Of a stretch of DNA of 64,000 nt, positions 1 to 8,399 are shown in pieces. Within the stretch, counting starts at the first letter, position 1; each line of letters starts with the position of its first letter. The DNA lies in assembly GCF_012317385.1 (NCBI RefSeq), contig NZ_CP051144.1, forward strand, positions 62,001 to 126,000, in the 5' to 3' direction. A program made the position numbers and the translations under genes. Below the pieces are notes generated by a model. The model did no database searches and was not told the DNA's origin. It saw only the letters and a program-made list of their open reading frames with translations. The stretch is from Romboutsia sp. CE17. Lineage in GTDB: Bacteria; Bacillota; Clostridia; Peptostreptococcales; Peptostreptococcaceae.

Positions 1-2
1 TG

Positions 3-62
3 GTCTTTTCTTTTGTTGAGGATAAAGTAAATTATAATATACAGTGTATTCTACATAGATGA
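3..62 (+). pseudogene. 3' end of a large serine recombinase gene (partial)
   Basis: The window opens inside a reading frame that stays open from base 3 to a TGA at 60-62. Its residues begin VFSFVED, which matches the tail of the recombinase-like remnant at 58708-58908 (VVFSFYED). In clostridial large serine recombinases this stretch lies at the extreme C-terminus. Only about 19 residues are visible, so the call rests on that short internal match and is an inference. Whether the upstream gene is intact cannot be seen. Confidence 0.35.
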
Positions 63-118
63 TAAATATATGGTATAATTATACATATTATAACAAAAAC
101 GTAAAAAGGAGTATAAAT

Positions 119-1033
119 ATGCCATATAGTAATAGCTTAGATAGATTGAAAAATGAGTTGAATGAAATTAATGATGGACTATGTCTATTTTTGAAAACGA
201 ATACAAATATATATTCATTTAGAAGTGAATTAACAGAAGAACAGCAGATAGAAATATTAAATCCAATAAGTACATGCTTAGATGGAAAAGAATATGCTCA
301 ATACGATTCATTAGAGAGAAGGGTTAATACAGTATATTACATTATAGATGGTATGGAAGAATTTCATGCATTCAGTAATATTATAGATCTAAATAATCAA
401 ATAATAAATAATGATGTAGCAATTGCTACAATTAGAACTATTGACACTGAGAAGATAAAAATTATTATATTTAAAAAAGGTGATTTTATATTTTTATATA
501 GATACAATTCTAGCAAATTATTTAAACAAGGGTGGAAAGCTAGATTTAATAATGAAGAAGCTGTGGTTGAAAAAGAAAATGATAGTATATTAGTATTATC
601 TAAGGCTATACCTGACATAATATTAGATACTAGAGAAAATTGTTCATTTATACTAAATATAACTCAAGCAGAGTATATTTTAGAAATAGATGAATTATTT
701 AGGGGGACTATGAATAATGTAGAAACAAACTTAAGAAGGTTTAACCTAATGCAAGAAGATACCATTATAGATTTTTTGAATGAAGTATCTGGAAAGAACA
801 CTTACATGAGAAAACTTCATAAAATACAAACAACACAATCATATCAATATTTTTATAATAATATTGAAAGAGTTCCAGAAGTTTTAAGACAATATAACTT
901 AAATGTTAATTTTGATGAGATAAATGGTCAAATTATATTTGATGAAGATACAGATGTAGGAGATGTATTACATTTGTTTGCAGATGATTATGTTAGAAGA
1001 TATATAAGTGAAAGAGATGATGTTATTAAATAG
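119..1033 (+). CDS. KwaB-like (DUF4868) protein, probable Kiwa anti-phage component
   Basis: The product is a soluble protein of 304 residues with no signal peptide or membrane segment. Its middle and C-terminal parts have the layout of the DUF4868/KwaB-like domain: a KKGDFIFLYRY strand at about 111-130, a segment around LFKQGWKAR, an IPDIILD turn, and an acidic C-terminus with DVLHLFADDY. In the Kiwa system KwaB is the cytosolic partner of the membrane protein KwaA. I chose the ATG at 119 because AAGGAG at 106-111 sits 7 bases upstream; a start at 59 has no ribosome site. A -10-like TATAAT lies at about 73. The gene is followed after 19 bases by a small membrane protein, which fits Kiwa although the usual order is kwaA then kwaB. 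The assignment is by recalled family pattern. Confidence 0.55.
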   Translation: MPYSNSLDRLKNELNEINDGLCLFLKTNTNIYSFRSELTEEQQIEILNPISTCLDGKEYAQYDSLERRVNTVYYIIDGMEEFHAFSNIIDLNNQIINNDVAIATIRTIDTEKIKIIIFKKGDFIFLYRYNSSKLFKQGWKARFNNEEAVVEKENDSILVLSKAIPDIILDTRENCSFILNITQAEYILEIDELFRGTMNNVETNLRRFNLMQEDTIIDFLNEVSGKNTYMRKLHKIQTTQSYQYFYNNIERVPEVLRQYNLNVNFDEINGQIIFDEDTDVGDVLHLFADDYVRRYISERDDVIK

Positions 1034-1052
1034 TTAAAAAGGAGGAAGACAT

Positions 1053-1634
1053 ATGCTTCCGAAGTTAGCTCTGTCCTTAACAGGCTTTTTACCTCTATAT
1101 TTAGTAATGATTTTTATGTATTCATATGTATATTTATGCATAGAACAAAGTAAGAATATTAAAAACTATATACTATGTACAATAACGATTGTATTAATAA
1201 TACAATTTATTTGTATTATAATTGTAAATAAGTATATAAAAAGTAAAGAGTCGTTAAGAATTACTGAAAATGAAATTATATTTAGTAATATTAAAGAAGA
1301 TAAAAAGGCTCATATGGATTATATGATGACATACTTGCTTCCTTTATTAACCTTTGACATAGATAAAGTTGATATTTTTTATATAGTATATACAAATATA
1401 TTTATAATTATATTTGTGTTATTAAATGCAAAATCAGAAAATCTAAATATAAATATTTTATTATGGTTTAAAGGATATTCTGTTTATACAGGAATTAACA
1501 ATGAAGGTGAGGAGAAAGTATTATTAATCAAGAAGAAAAGATTTTATAATATTAGAGCTAAACATGATAAATATAGATTTGTATCTTTTGGAGGTAGCAA
1601 TGATATTTATTTATGTAAAAGATATATAGAATAG
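1053..1634 (+). CDS. KwaA-like four-helix membrane protein
   Basis: This 193-residue protein has about four hydrophobic helices, at roughly 3-28, 37-61, 86-100 and 105-125, followed by a basic soluble tail of about 60 residues. The sequence YMMTYLLPLLTFD opens the third segment. The length and topology match KwaA, the membrane sensor of Kiwa. GGAGGA at 1041-1046 sets the start, and the gap to the DUF4868 gene is only 19 bases, so the two are surely co-transcribed. A terminator and a dispersed repeat follow directly. Without its neighbour I would call it only a small integral membrane protein; the KwaA call is an inference from the pair. Confidence 0.45.
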   Translation: MLPKLALSLTGFLPLYLVMIFMYSYVYLCIEQSKNIKNYILCTITIVLIIQFICIIIVNKYIKSKESLRITENEIIFSNIKEDKKAHMDYMMTYLLPLLTFDIDKVDIFYIVYTNIFIIIFVLLNAKSENLNINILLWFKGYSVYTGINNEGEEKVLLIKKKRFYNIRAKHDKYRFVSFGGSNDIYLCKRYIE

Positions 1635-1637
1635 TGT

Positions 1638-1679
1638 ATCGTGGGTATTATTCCTGCGATTCGTCTCCACCATTGAAAT
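1638..1679 (+). repeat. Dispersed ~50-bp repeat, copy 1
   Basis: This is copy 1 of the nine-copy repeat family with the consensus core GTGGATATGATT...CTCCACCATTGAAAT. It lies between the end of the KwaA-like gene and its terminator. It keeps the 5' GTGG and the CTCCACCATTGAAAT block but lacks the 3' CCACG, since the terminator stem begins inside ATTGAAAT. Confidence 0.8.
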
Positions 1680-1724
1680 AAAAAAAGGTATTGTTTTTTA
1701 ATCAATACCTTTTTTTATTTCAAT
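1672..1724 (+). terminator. Intrinsic terminator after the Kiwa-like pair
   Basis: A perfect 22-bp stem (1672-1693 with 1703-1724) surrounds a 9-base loop. A-rich and T-rich runs on both arms would make it work in either direction. It shares its inner GGTATTG/CAATACC stem with the hairpin after citF. Confidence 0.85.
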
Positions 1725-1943
1725 TACTATAATAAATAATATATATATTATTTTTATTTAAATAAGAAATGGATAATAAAAAATATCGGACTTATTCATA
1801 TAATAGAGCGAAATATTTATAAACAAAACTTTATAATTATTATATAGTGTGGAGAAGATTATTTATATCGAATCAAAGATAAGTATGTACTCTTATCAAT
1901 ATAATAATTACTTCCGATTAAAAAGGAAATAAGCTGCACTTTC

Positions 1944-1957
1944 GGAAAACGTTAACT
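1944..1957 (+). promoter_or_regulatory. cre-like site (CcpA operator) upstream of the PTS operon
   Basis: GGAAAACGTTAACT matches the cre consensus TGWAANCGNTNWCA at 12 of 14 positions, with mismatches only at the two ends. It overlaps the expected -35 of the promoter whose -10 is at 1966-1971. This would allow repression by CcpA when a preferred sugar is present. Confidence 0.5.
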
Positions 1958-2000
1958 TAAACTACTATAAAGATATAGAAAGCAATAGGGGGGATAAAAT

Positions 2001-2711
2001 ATGAATAATTTAAAAGTTAAAATATATGCAGATGGTGCAGATTTAAATTCAATGCTAGAAGAATATGGTAAAGGGTTAGTAAAGGGGTTTACTACAAATC
2101 CTTCATTAATGAAAAAAGCAGGAGTAAAAGATTACAAAAAATTTGGAAAAGAAGTAGTATCTAAAATAACAGATATGCCAATATCATTTGAAGTATTTGC
2201 AGATGACGAAGAGTTAATGATAAAAGAAGCTAGAGAGATAGCTACATGGTCAGAAAATATATATGTAAAAATTCCAGTAGTAAATACAAAGGGAGAATTT
2301 AATAAAAATGTAATAAATACATTAGCAAAGGAAAATGTTAAATTAAACATAACTGCAGTATTCACAATTGATCAAGTAAAAGATATACTAGAGAATTTGG
2401 AAAAAGATAGCCATGCAATAATTTCTATATTTGCAGGTAGAATAGCAGACACTGGTGTTGACCCAATGGATTTAGTAAAGGAATCGGTTGAGTTAGCTAA
2501 AGAATATAAAAATGTTGAGATTTTATGGGCTAGTTGTAGAGAATTATACAATATATTCCAAGCAGAAGATTCAGGCTGCCATATAATTACTGTTCAAAAT
2601 AGTATATTGGATAAACTAGATAATGTAGGAAAAGATTTAACTAAATACTCAGTAGAAACAGTTCAAGATTTCTTTGAAGATGCTAATAGTTTAGGTTTCT
2701 CAATAATTTAA
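2001..2711 (+). CDS. Transaldolase-family aldolase (TalC/FSA-like)
   Basis: The 236-residue protein belongs to the short transaldolase / fructose-6-phosphate aldolase group, which forms a Schiff base between a lysine and a keto sugar. The motif GFTTNPSL at 29-36 and the lysine in NIYVKIP (Lys90) are present, as is the barrel strand motif NITAVFT. It is the first gene of an operon with PTS EIIA, EIIB and EIIC, so it probably acts on the phosphorylated product of that PTS or in the pentose phosphate steps that follow. The ribosome site GGGGGG lies just before the ATG. Transaldolase and F6P aldolase cannot be told apart by eye. Confidence 0.85.
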   Translation: MNNLKVKIYADGADLNSMLEEYGKGLVKGFTTNPSLMKKAGVKDYKKFGKEVVSKITDMPISFEVFADDEELMIKEAREIATWSENIYVKIPVVNTKGEFNKNVINTLAKENVKLNITAVFTIDQVKDILENLEKDSHAIISIFAGRIADTGVDPMDLVKESVELAKEYKNVEILWASCRELYNIFQAEDSGCHIITVQNSILDKLDNVGKDLTKYSVETVQDFFEDANSLGFSII

Positions 2712-2726
2712 ATTAGGAGTAGTAAG

Positions 2727-3185
2727 ATGATTAATAATTTATTAAATGAAGAAAATGTTGATATAAATGTAGATGCAAAATCATGGCAAGAAGCTATTGA
2801 GAAAGTTGGATATTTATTATTAGCTAACAATAAAATAGAAAAAAGATATATAGACTCTATGATAGATACAGTAAATAATATGGGTCCATATATAGTAATG
2901 GCAAAGGGAATTGCAATGCCTCATTCTAGACCAGAGCATGGAGCTAAAGAAACTTCATTATCAATAATAACATTAAAAGAGCCAGTCGAATTTGGTAATG
3001 AAGATTTTGATCCAGTTACAATGGTTATAGGATTATCATCAGTAGATAGTAAATCTCATTTAGAGCTATTATCTGACTTAAGTAATATTATAGATGATGA
3101 AGAACTAATAGAAAAAGCTAAATGTTGTAAAAGTAAAAGTGAATTAATTACATTAATAAATGAAGTATATTCAGAAAATATATAA
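2727..3185 (+). CDS. PTS EIIA component (fructose/mannitol fold, Ula type)
   Basis: This 152-residue soluble protein has the EIIA-type 2 fold. The phosphorylated histidine is His66 in AMPHSRPEHGA, and the following motif DSKSHLELLSDLS is typical. It takes phosphate from HPr and passes it to the EIIB encoded next. It starts 15 bases after the aldolase gene. With the EIIB and EIIC it makes a split-subunit system like UlaC-UlaB-UlaA for ascorbate. The true substrate is not known. Confidence 0.9.
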   Translation: MINNLLNEENVDINVDAKSWQEAIEKVGYLLLANNKIEKRYIDSMIDTVNNMGPYIVMAKGIAMPHSRPEHGAKETSLSIITLKEPVEFGNEDFDPVTMVIGLSSVDSKSHLELLSDLSNIIDDEELIEKAKCCKSKSELITLINEVYSENI

Positions 3186-3203
3186 ATAAATAGGGGGATT
3201 ATT

Positions 3204-3491
3204 ATGAAGATAATAACAGTATGTGGAAATGGAATAGGAAGTAGCTTAATGTTAGCTATGAAGATACAAGAATTATGTGATGCAGAAGGAATAACAGCAG
3301 ATGTAGAATCTTGTGATGCAAATTCAGCTCCAGGAAAAACTTGTGATTTATATGTAACAGTAAAAGAATTAGCTCCAAACTTAGATCAAAGCAAAACTTT
3401 AATAGTAAGAAGTTACACAAATAAGAAAAAGATAAAAGAAGATGTATTAGAATTATTAAAAAGCAAGTCACTAGAATTAAATAATAATTAA
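3204..3491 (+). CDS. PTS EIIB component (ascorbate/lactose type)
   Basis: The protein of 95 residues starts MKIITVCGNGIGSS, the phosphocysteine loop of UlaB/SgaB-type EIIB, with Cys7 as the acceptor. It relays phosphate from the EIIA to the sugar bound by the EIIC. A GGGGGA ribosome site lies before the ATG, and the gene sits 18 bases after EIIA and 28 bases before EIIC in one operon. Confidence 0.9.
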   Translation: MKIITVCGNGIGSSLMLAMKIQELCDAEGITADVESCDANSAPGKTCDLYVTVKELAPNLDQSKTLIVRSYTNKKKIKEDVLELLKSKSLELNNN

Positions 3492-3519
3492 TAATTAATA
3501 ATTAATAGGGGATGATTTT

Positions 3520-4905
3520 ATGAGTAGTGTATTAGGCTTTTTCAATGACTTTTTAACTCAACCAGCTTTACTTATGGGATTAATGTCATTTGTAGGATTA
3601 GTAGCACTAAAAAGACCAGGACATAAAATTATGTCAGGAACATTAAAACCTATACTAGGGTACTTAATGTTAGGTGCAGGTGCTGATTTCATAACAGCAA
3701 ATTTAAATCCACTAGGGGAAATGATACAGGCAGGATTTAATATAAACGGAATTATACCAAATAATGAGGCTATAACTTCTTTAGCACAAACTATATTAGG
3801 CGTAGAAACGATGTCTATCTTAATAGTTGGACTTTTAGTAAACTTAATAGTAGCAAGATTTACAAAGTTTAAGTATATATTCTTAACAGGTCATCATAGT
3901 TTATTTATGGCTTGTTTACTATCAGCAGTTTTACAAACAGCAGGATTCAATGGTGTATCATTAATAGCTATAGGAGGTATTTTCTTAGGAGTAATAAGTG
4001 CTATACTTCCAGCTATAGGGCAAAAATACACTCTTAAAGTTACTGATGGTGATGACATAGCAATGGGACACTTTGGTAGTTTAGCATACTACATATCTGC
4101 ATGGATAGGCTCTAAAGTAGGTAAGCCAGAAGATAGTACTGAAAATATAGAAATACCAGAAAAATGGAGTTTCTTAAGAGATACAACTATATCAACAGCA
4201 TTAACAATGATGGTATTTTACTTAATAGCAGCAATAGCAGCTGGACCAGAATTTGTAGCAGAGTTATCAGATGGAACAAATATGATATTATTTGCATTAA
4301 TGAGTGCAATGAAGTTCGCAGTTGGAGTTACAATAGTATACTCTGGTGTTAGAATGATACTAGGTGATTTACTTCCAGCATTCCAAGGTATAGCAATGAA
4401 AGTAATACCAAATGCAATACCAGCCGTAGACTGTGCAGTATTCTTTACTTATGCTCAAACAGCAGTTGTTATAGGATTTGTATCAAGTTTTATAGGTGGA
4501 ATAATAGGAATGTTAATACTAGGAGCTGTAGGTGGAGTTTTAATAATACCAGGATTAGTACCACACTTCTTCTGTGGTGCAACAGCAGGAATATACGGTA
4601 ACTCAACAGGTGGTAAAAAAGGAGCAATAGTAGGATCATTTATAAATGGATTATTAATAACATTTATACCAGCATTATTACTTCCAGTACTAGGAAACTT
4701 AGGATTCCAAAATACAACATTTGGAGATTTTGACTTTGGTATAGTAGGTATCTTAATAGGAAAATTATATGAATACCTTGGTTCTGTAGGTGTAATAGTA
4801 TTATTAGTAGTATTAGTTGGATGTGTTTTAGTTCCTAACTTTATGAAAACTAAGACTAATGTAATAAATAACTATTATGAAGACGAAGAAAGTGAAACTA
4901 TATAA
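3520..4905 (+). CDS. PTS EIIC component, ascorbate (UlaA/SgaT) family permease
   Basis: This 461-residue polytopic membrane protein has about ten to twelve hydrophobic segments and matches the UlaA family in length. Recognisable stretches are GLVALKRPGHKIMSGTLKP near the N-terminus and LTGHHSLFMACLL near 125. It forms the transport channel of the PTS encoded by this operon. The family is best known for L-ascorbate, but members with a transaldolase-type aldolase beside them may import other sugars or sugar acids; the substrate is open. A hairpin follows, which would separate it partly from the regulator gene. Confidence 0.85.
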   Translation: MSSVLGFFNDFLTQPALLMGLMSFVGLVALKRPGHKIMSGTLKPILGYLMLGAGADFITANLNPLGEMIQAGFNINGIIPNNEAITSLAQTILGVETMSILIVGLLVNLIVARFTKFKYIFLTGHHSLFMACLLSAVLQTAGFNGVSLIAIGGIFLGVISAILPAIGQKYTLKVTDGDDIAMGHFGSLAYYISAWIGSKVGKPEDSTENIEIPEKWSFLRDTTISTALTMMVFYLIAAIAAGPEFVAELSDGTNMILFALMSAMKFAVGVTIVYSGVRMILGDLLPAFQGIAMKVIPNAIPAVDCAVFFTYAQTAVVIGFVSSFIGGIIGMLILGAVGGVLIIPGLVPHFFCGATAGIYGNSTGGKKGAIVGSFINGLLITFIPALLLPVLGNLGFQNTTFGDFDFGIVGILIGKLYEYLGSVGVIVLLVVLVGCVLVPNFMKTKTNVINNYYEDEESETI

Positions 4906-4926
4906 TTAATATAATACTTATTTTAA

Positions 4927-4946
4927 GCAAGGCCTTAGGGCCTTGC
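4927..4946 (+). terminator. Hairpin between EIIC and the regulator gene
   Basis: GCAAGGCC and GGCCTTGC form a perfect 8-bp stem with loop TTAG, followed after a few bases by a short T run (4956-4959). It may be a partial terminator that lowers expression of the downstream activator gene. Confidence 0.55.
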
Positions 4947-4972
4947 ATTAAGTGTTTTTGGGGGAGAGCATA

Positions 4973-7057
4973 ATGTTAAACTCAAGATGTATAAAAATTT
5001 TAGAAATGCTATCTAGAGATGATAACACATACAGTGTAGACTATATAGCAAATAAATTTAATGTATCAAATAGAATGATTAGATATGATATAGACGCTAT
5101 AAATAACTATTTAAGAAAATATAATATTAATGAAATAGAAAAAAAGCCTAATTCTCCAATTAAGTTAAATATAACTAAAGAAGAAAAAGAAAGTATAGAA
5201 AACCTAATAAAAAATCTTAATATTCAAACCTATATACTATCTAATAACGAAAGATGTGGAATCTTATTATATGAACTTTTAAGTTTGAATAACGAATGTA
5301 CGTACTCTTATCTTCAAGAAAAATTATTAGTAAGTAAAAGTACGATAGTATCTGATTTAAAAAAGGCCAAAGAATGGTTAAAACAGTATGATATAAGTAT
5401 AGTTAAATCAAGTAATAAGGGGATTTTAATTGAAGGTTTAGAAGTAAATATAAGAAGAGCTATGGCAGACTTATTAATAACAAATAATGAGTACAATATA
5501 ATGATAACTCTAGAAAAATTATATACAAAAGAAAATTCGGATACAATAAAAAACTTTAGAAAAATACAACTATCATCGAGTAATATAGAATATATAAAAG
5601 GATTAGTAAGGGAATTAGAATCAAGCTTTGGCACATTTTCAGATAATGACTTTATGAATATAGTAATATACATATATATAATCGTTAATAGAAACATAGA
5701 TAAAAGGTTTATAGATGATAATATATACAAATCAATAGAAGTTGAATATACAAAAGAGCACATAGAGGTGTGTAAACTTATAGAGAAGCTGAATGATAAG
5801 TTTTCTTTGAACATAAATAAACAAGAAATATGCTATTTATCCTCAATTATATTATCTTCAAGTAAAAATAATAAAAATATATTTGAATCTAAAGATTACT
5901 TAGAAGCAAGTAGCTTAGCAAATTCAATAATACTTCAAATAAGAAAGCAATATATAAAAGATTTTAGTATGGATTCAAAGTTATATAAATCCTTTATAAA
6001 TCATATAAATAATTTAATTTTTAGAATACGATTTAATATACTAACTTATAATCCAGTATGCAGCTTAATAATGAAAAATTACAAAGAAGAGTTTTTAATA
6101 TCAAAAGATATTTCACAAATTTTTGAAGAAAAATTTAATTGGAAAGCAAATGATGATGAACTAAGTTATATGACAATGTATATATACACAGCAAAAGAAA
6201 ATATGAAAACAAGGCTAAAAGAAGATAAAAAGAATATAATAATAGCCTGTAATTCCGGATTTGCAACAGCTAGATTATTAGAATATAGAATCAATAATAT
6301 ATTTAATGTTAATATAGTGGCAATAACATCAATACACGATATAAATACATATAAAGATTATGAAGATATAGATTATATAATATCAACAACAGATATAAAT
6401 AATTGTTACTTTGCACCAGTTATAACAGTTCCAGCTATATTTAATGAAAGTGATGTAGATAATTTAAAACAATACTTAAACTATAAGGTTAATAAAGAAA
6501 AAACATATACTGCAAATGATTTAATAAAAATTATAGAAAGTAGTTGTACTATAGAAAATAAAGATAAATTAATTTCAGATATAGAAAAGTACTTAAAGAC
6601 AGGTAGTAGGAATTTAAAAAGTTTAAAACATTGTATAAGTAAATCTAATATACAGTTAAATGTTGATGCAGATAGCTGGGAAGATGGAGTAAGAATAAGT
6701 GCTAAACCACTAATTGATGAAAAAATAATTGAAGAAGGATACGTAGATGCAATTATTGATAATATAAATAAGTTGGGATCTTATATTGTTGTAGATGATA
6801 TGATAGCTATGCCACATGCAAGGCCTGGAAATTATGTAAATGATTTTGGAATATCGATAACTACTTTTAAGAATCCAATTAAGATTGGGTCTTATGATGA
6901 TATAAAGATATTTATAACGATATCAAGTCCAGATGATGATAGTCATATAGATTTCATTACTCAGATTATGAAGCTTATAGATAATGAAGAGTTTATAAAT
7001 TTATTAGAAAATGCATCTTCGAGTGATGACATTTTGGATTATATTAATTATATATAA
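4973..7057 (+). CDS. PRD-domain transcriptional activator (BglG/MtlR type) with EIIB and EIIA domains
   Basis: The 694-residue protein begins with a DNA-binding region: one HTH at about 15-50 and a second (Mga-like) at about 100-145. Two PTS regulation domains follow at about 170-390. Then come an EIIB-like domain with its cysteine in IIIACNSGFATARLL (around 425) and an EIIA-like domain with its histidine in MIAMPHARPG (around 620). Such proteins activate the neighbouring PTS operon according to phosphorylation by HPr and the cognate EIIB. The ATG at 4973 is preceded by GGGGGAG at 4960-4966; a GTG at 4952 in the same frame is less likely because the hairpin and the ribosome site would lie around it. 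Confidence 0.88.
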   Translation: MLNSRCIKILEMLSRDDNTYSVDYIANKFNVSNRMIRYDIDAINNYLRKYNINEIEKKPNSPIKLNITKEEKESIENLIKNLNIQTYILSNNERCGILLYELLSLNNECTYSYLQEKLLVSKSTIVSDLKKAKEWLKQYDISIVKSSNKGILIEGLEVNIRRAMADLLITNNEYNIMITLEKLYTKENSDTIKNFRKIQLSSSNIEYIKGLVRELESSFGTFSDNDFMNIVIYIYIIVNRNIDKRFIDDNIYKSIEVEYTKEHIEVCKLIEKLNDKFSLNINKQEICYLSSIILSSSKNNKNIFESKDYLEASSLANSIILQIRKQYIKDFSMDSKLYKSFINHINNLIFRIRFNILTYNPVCSLIMKNYKEEFLISKDISQIFEEKFNWKANDDELSYMTMYIYTAKENMKTRLKEDKKNIIIACNSGFATARLLEYRINNIFNVNIVAITSIHDINTYKDYEDIDYIISTTDINNCYFAPVITVPAIFNESDVDNLKQYLNYKVNKEKTYTANDLIKIIESSCTIENKDKLISDIEKYLKTGSRNLKSLKHCISKSNIQLNVDADSWEDGVRISAKPLIDEKIIEEGYVDAIIDNINKLGSYIVVDDMIAMPHARPGNYVNDFGISITTFKNPIKIGSYDDIKIFITISSPDDDSHIDFITQIMKLIDNEEFINLLENASSSDDILDYINYI

Positions 7058-7626
7058 TATTCATTATATATTTTAAGACAAAATTATTTGTACTCATGAT
7101 AAAATTCTATAAAGTAACATTCAATAATATATTATGATTTTATATATATGTTTCATAATATATTATTAAAACTGGGAGTATATTTATGATATATATTAAA
7201 TAGATAGACTACTAGATAAGATATAAAAACTACTACAAGGAGATGTTGGTAGAGATACTAATGTCTCTTTTTTATGCAAAAATTAAAGGAGGAAGTAAAT
7301 ATAATGAATTTATGAAAGAATATTTAAAATTATTATCACAATATCCATAAGTTATTTTATATTTATAAAATTTAATTAAAAATTAGAACATTCAAAAGTT
7401 TAAATCCTAAATAATGGTAGCTATTATTTAAGTATGGTAAAATAAATTATAATAAATGAAACAAAAAGTAGAATAATTATTTTGATTATTATATAAAGTT
7501 ACATTATAGGGAATAAAGGGGAATCAAACATATAAAGATTTAAATTTTATATAATACGAAGAAAAATAATAAACCTTACTTTATCTACTTATCAGTTTTA
7601 TAATTTATTTAAGGGGTGTGGTTGAT
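7058..7626. other. Non-coding region with a hairpin and two tiny overlapping ORFs
   Basis: Within this 569-base gap a 7-bp hairpin with one G-U pair (7251-7268) and a T run looks like a small terminator. After it a very strong ribosome site (AAAGGAGGA, 7285-7293) precedes ATG at 7304, but that frame is only MNL and stops at 7315. A second ATG overlaps this stop (7312) and encodes MKEYLKLLSQYP. This could be a leader-peptide arrangement for the ABC operon or simply a decayed gene. The rest is AT-rich with no gene that I can support. Confidence 0.3.
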
Positions 7627-8391
7627 TTGCTTAATCTAATCAAATTAGAAATTAATAAAATATTTAAACCAGTTCTTATTTCATTAATAATTACGACTCT
7701 GGTAACTATGGGTAGTTTAATTAATGTAGTATATACATATTCGGTTCCACATACTTTCGAATTTTGGAATATTTCACTTGATTACATATCTTTATTATTT
7801 CCAGTTTTTGTTGTATGTCCTATATGTTGGGTTATGTATGATGAAAGAAAAAATAATTTTATAAAATATACTTTTCCTAGAGTTTCAAAGAAAGAATATT
7901 TGCTTTCAAAGTGGATTGTTTGTATATTAAGTTCATTCGTGATTATATTTATACCTATGCTACTAAGTGGAGCGGCTTCTTTCTTATTTTCTAATTACGT
8001 TGTTCAACCAAAGTCTTACGAACCTAGTTTTTATACAAATTTATTTATGCCGGATTTTATGGTGAATCATACTTTTCTATACATATTTTTTCATTGTATT
8101 TGGGATGGAATTTTGGCAATGATAATAGGAACAATGGGATTTGTATTTTCTCTTTACCTAGATAATATTCTTGTAATACTTACAGCTCCTTTTATTTACT
8201 CTATATTGGAGAATTTTATAATGTGTACATTCGGAATGCCGAAAAAGAGATTTGTGGCATCATTTTATATAAATACTATGACAGATACGAATACTTTGAA
8301 TTTATTAGTTGGACCTACTTTAGCTATTTTATTTATTTTTATCTTTTTAATGTATTTTAAAATATCTAAGAAAAAGATATATGATATTTAG
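7627..8391 (+). CDS. ABC-2 type transporter permease subunit
   Basis: This protein of about 254 residues has six hydrophobic segments and no other domain, as in lantibiotic-immunity or NatB-like ABC-2 permeases. It is the first of three genes: permease, larger permease and ATPase. I prefer the TTG at 7627 because GGGG at 7613-7616 is correctly spaced; a GTG at 7618 in frame is nearly on top of that site. The substrate is unknown; such three-gene sets often export peptides or give resistance to antimicrobials. The spacing to the next gene is 8 bases. Confidence 0.7.
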   Translation: MLNLIKLEINKIFKPVLISLIITTLVTMGSLINVVYTYSVPHTFEFWNISLDYISLLFPVFVVCPICWVMYDERKNNFIKYTFPRVSKKEYLLSKWIVCILSSFVIIFIPMLLSGAASFLFSNYVVQPKSYEPSFYTNLFMPDFMVNHTFLYIFFHCIWDGILAMIIGTMGFVFSLYLDNILVILTAPFIYSILENFIMCTFGMPKKRFVASFYINTMTDTNTLNLLVGPTLAILFIFIFLMYFKISKKKIYDI

Positions 8392-8399
8392 GTGATACC

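Larger units (their letters stand above)
1635..2000. other. Intergenic region before the PTS operon
   Basis: This 366-base gap holds repeat copy 1, the terminator, and then about 275 bases of AT-rich DNA leading to the PTS operon. A -10-like TATAAA lies at 1966-1971 with no good -35, as expected for an activator-dependent promoter, and a cre-like site lies just upstream of it. The ribosome site is GGGGGG at about 1988. Confidence 0.5.

Noticed and set aside
4164-4352. 62-codon plus-strand frame inside the EIIC gene
   Set aside because: It is an out-of-frame reading of a conserved permease gene with no ribosome site.
5314-5814. 166-codon open frame on the minus strand within the PRD regulator gene
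   Set aside because: It lies antisense to a well-supported multidomain gene, has no ribosome site and its composition mirrors the coding strand.
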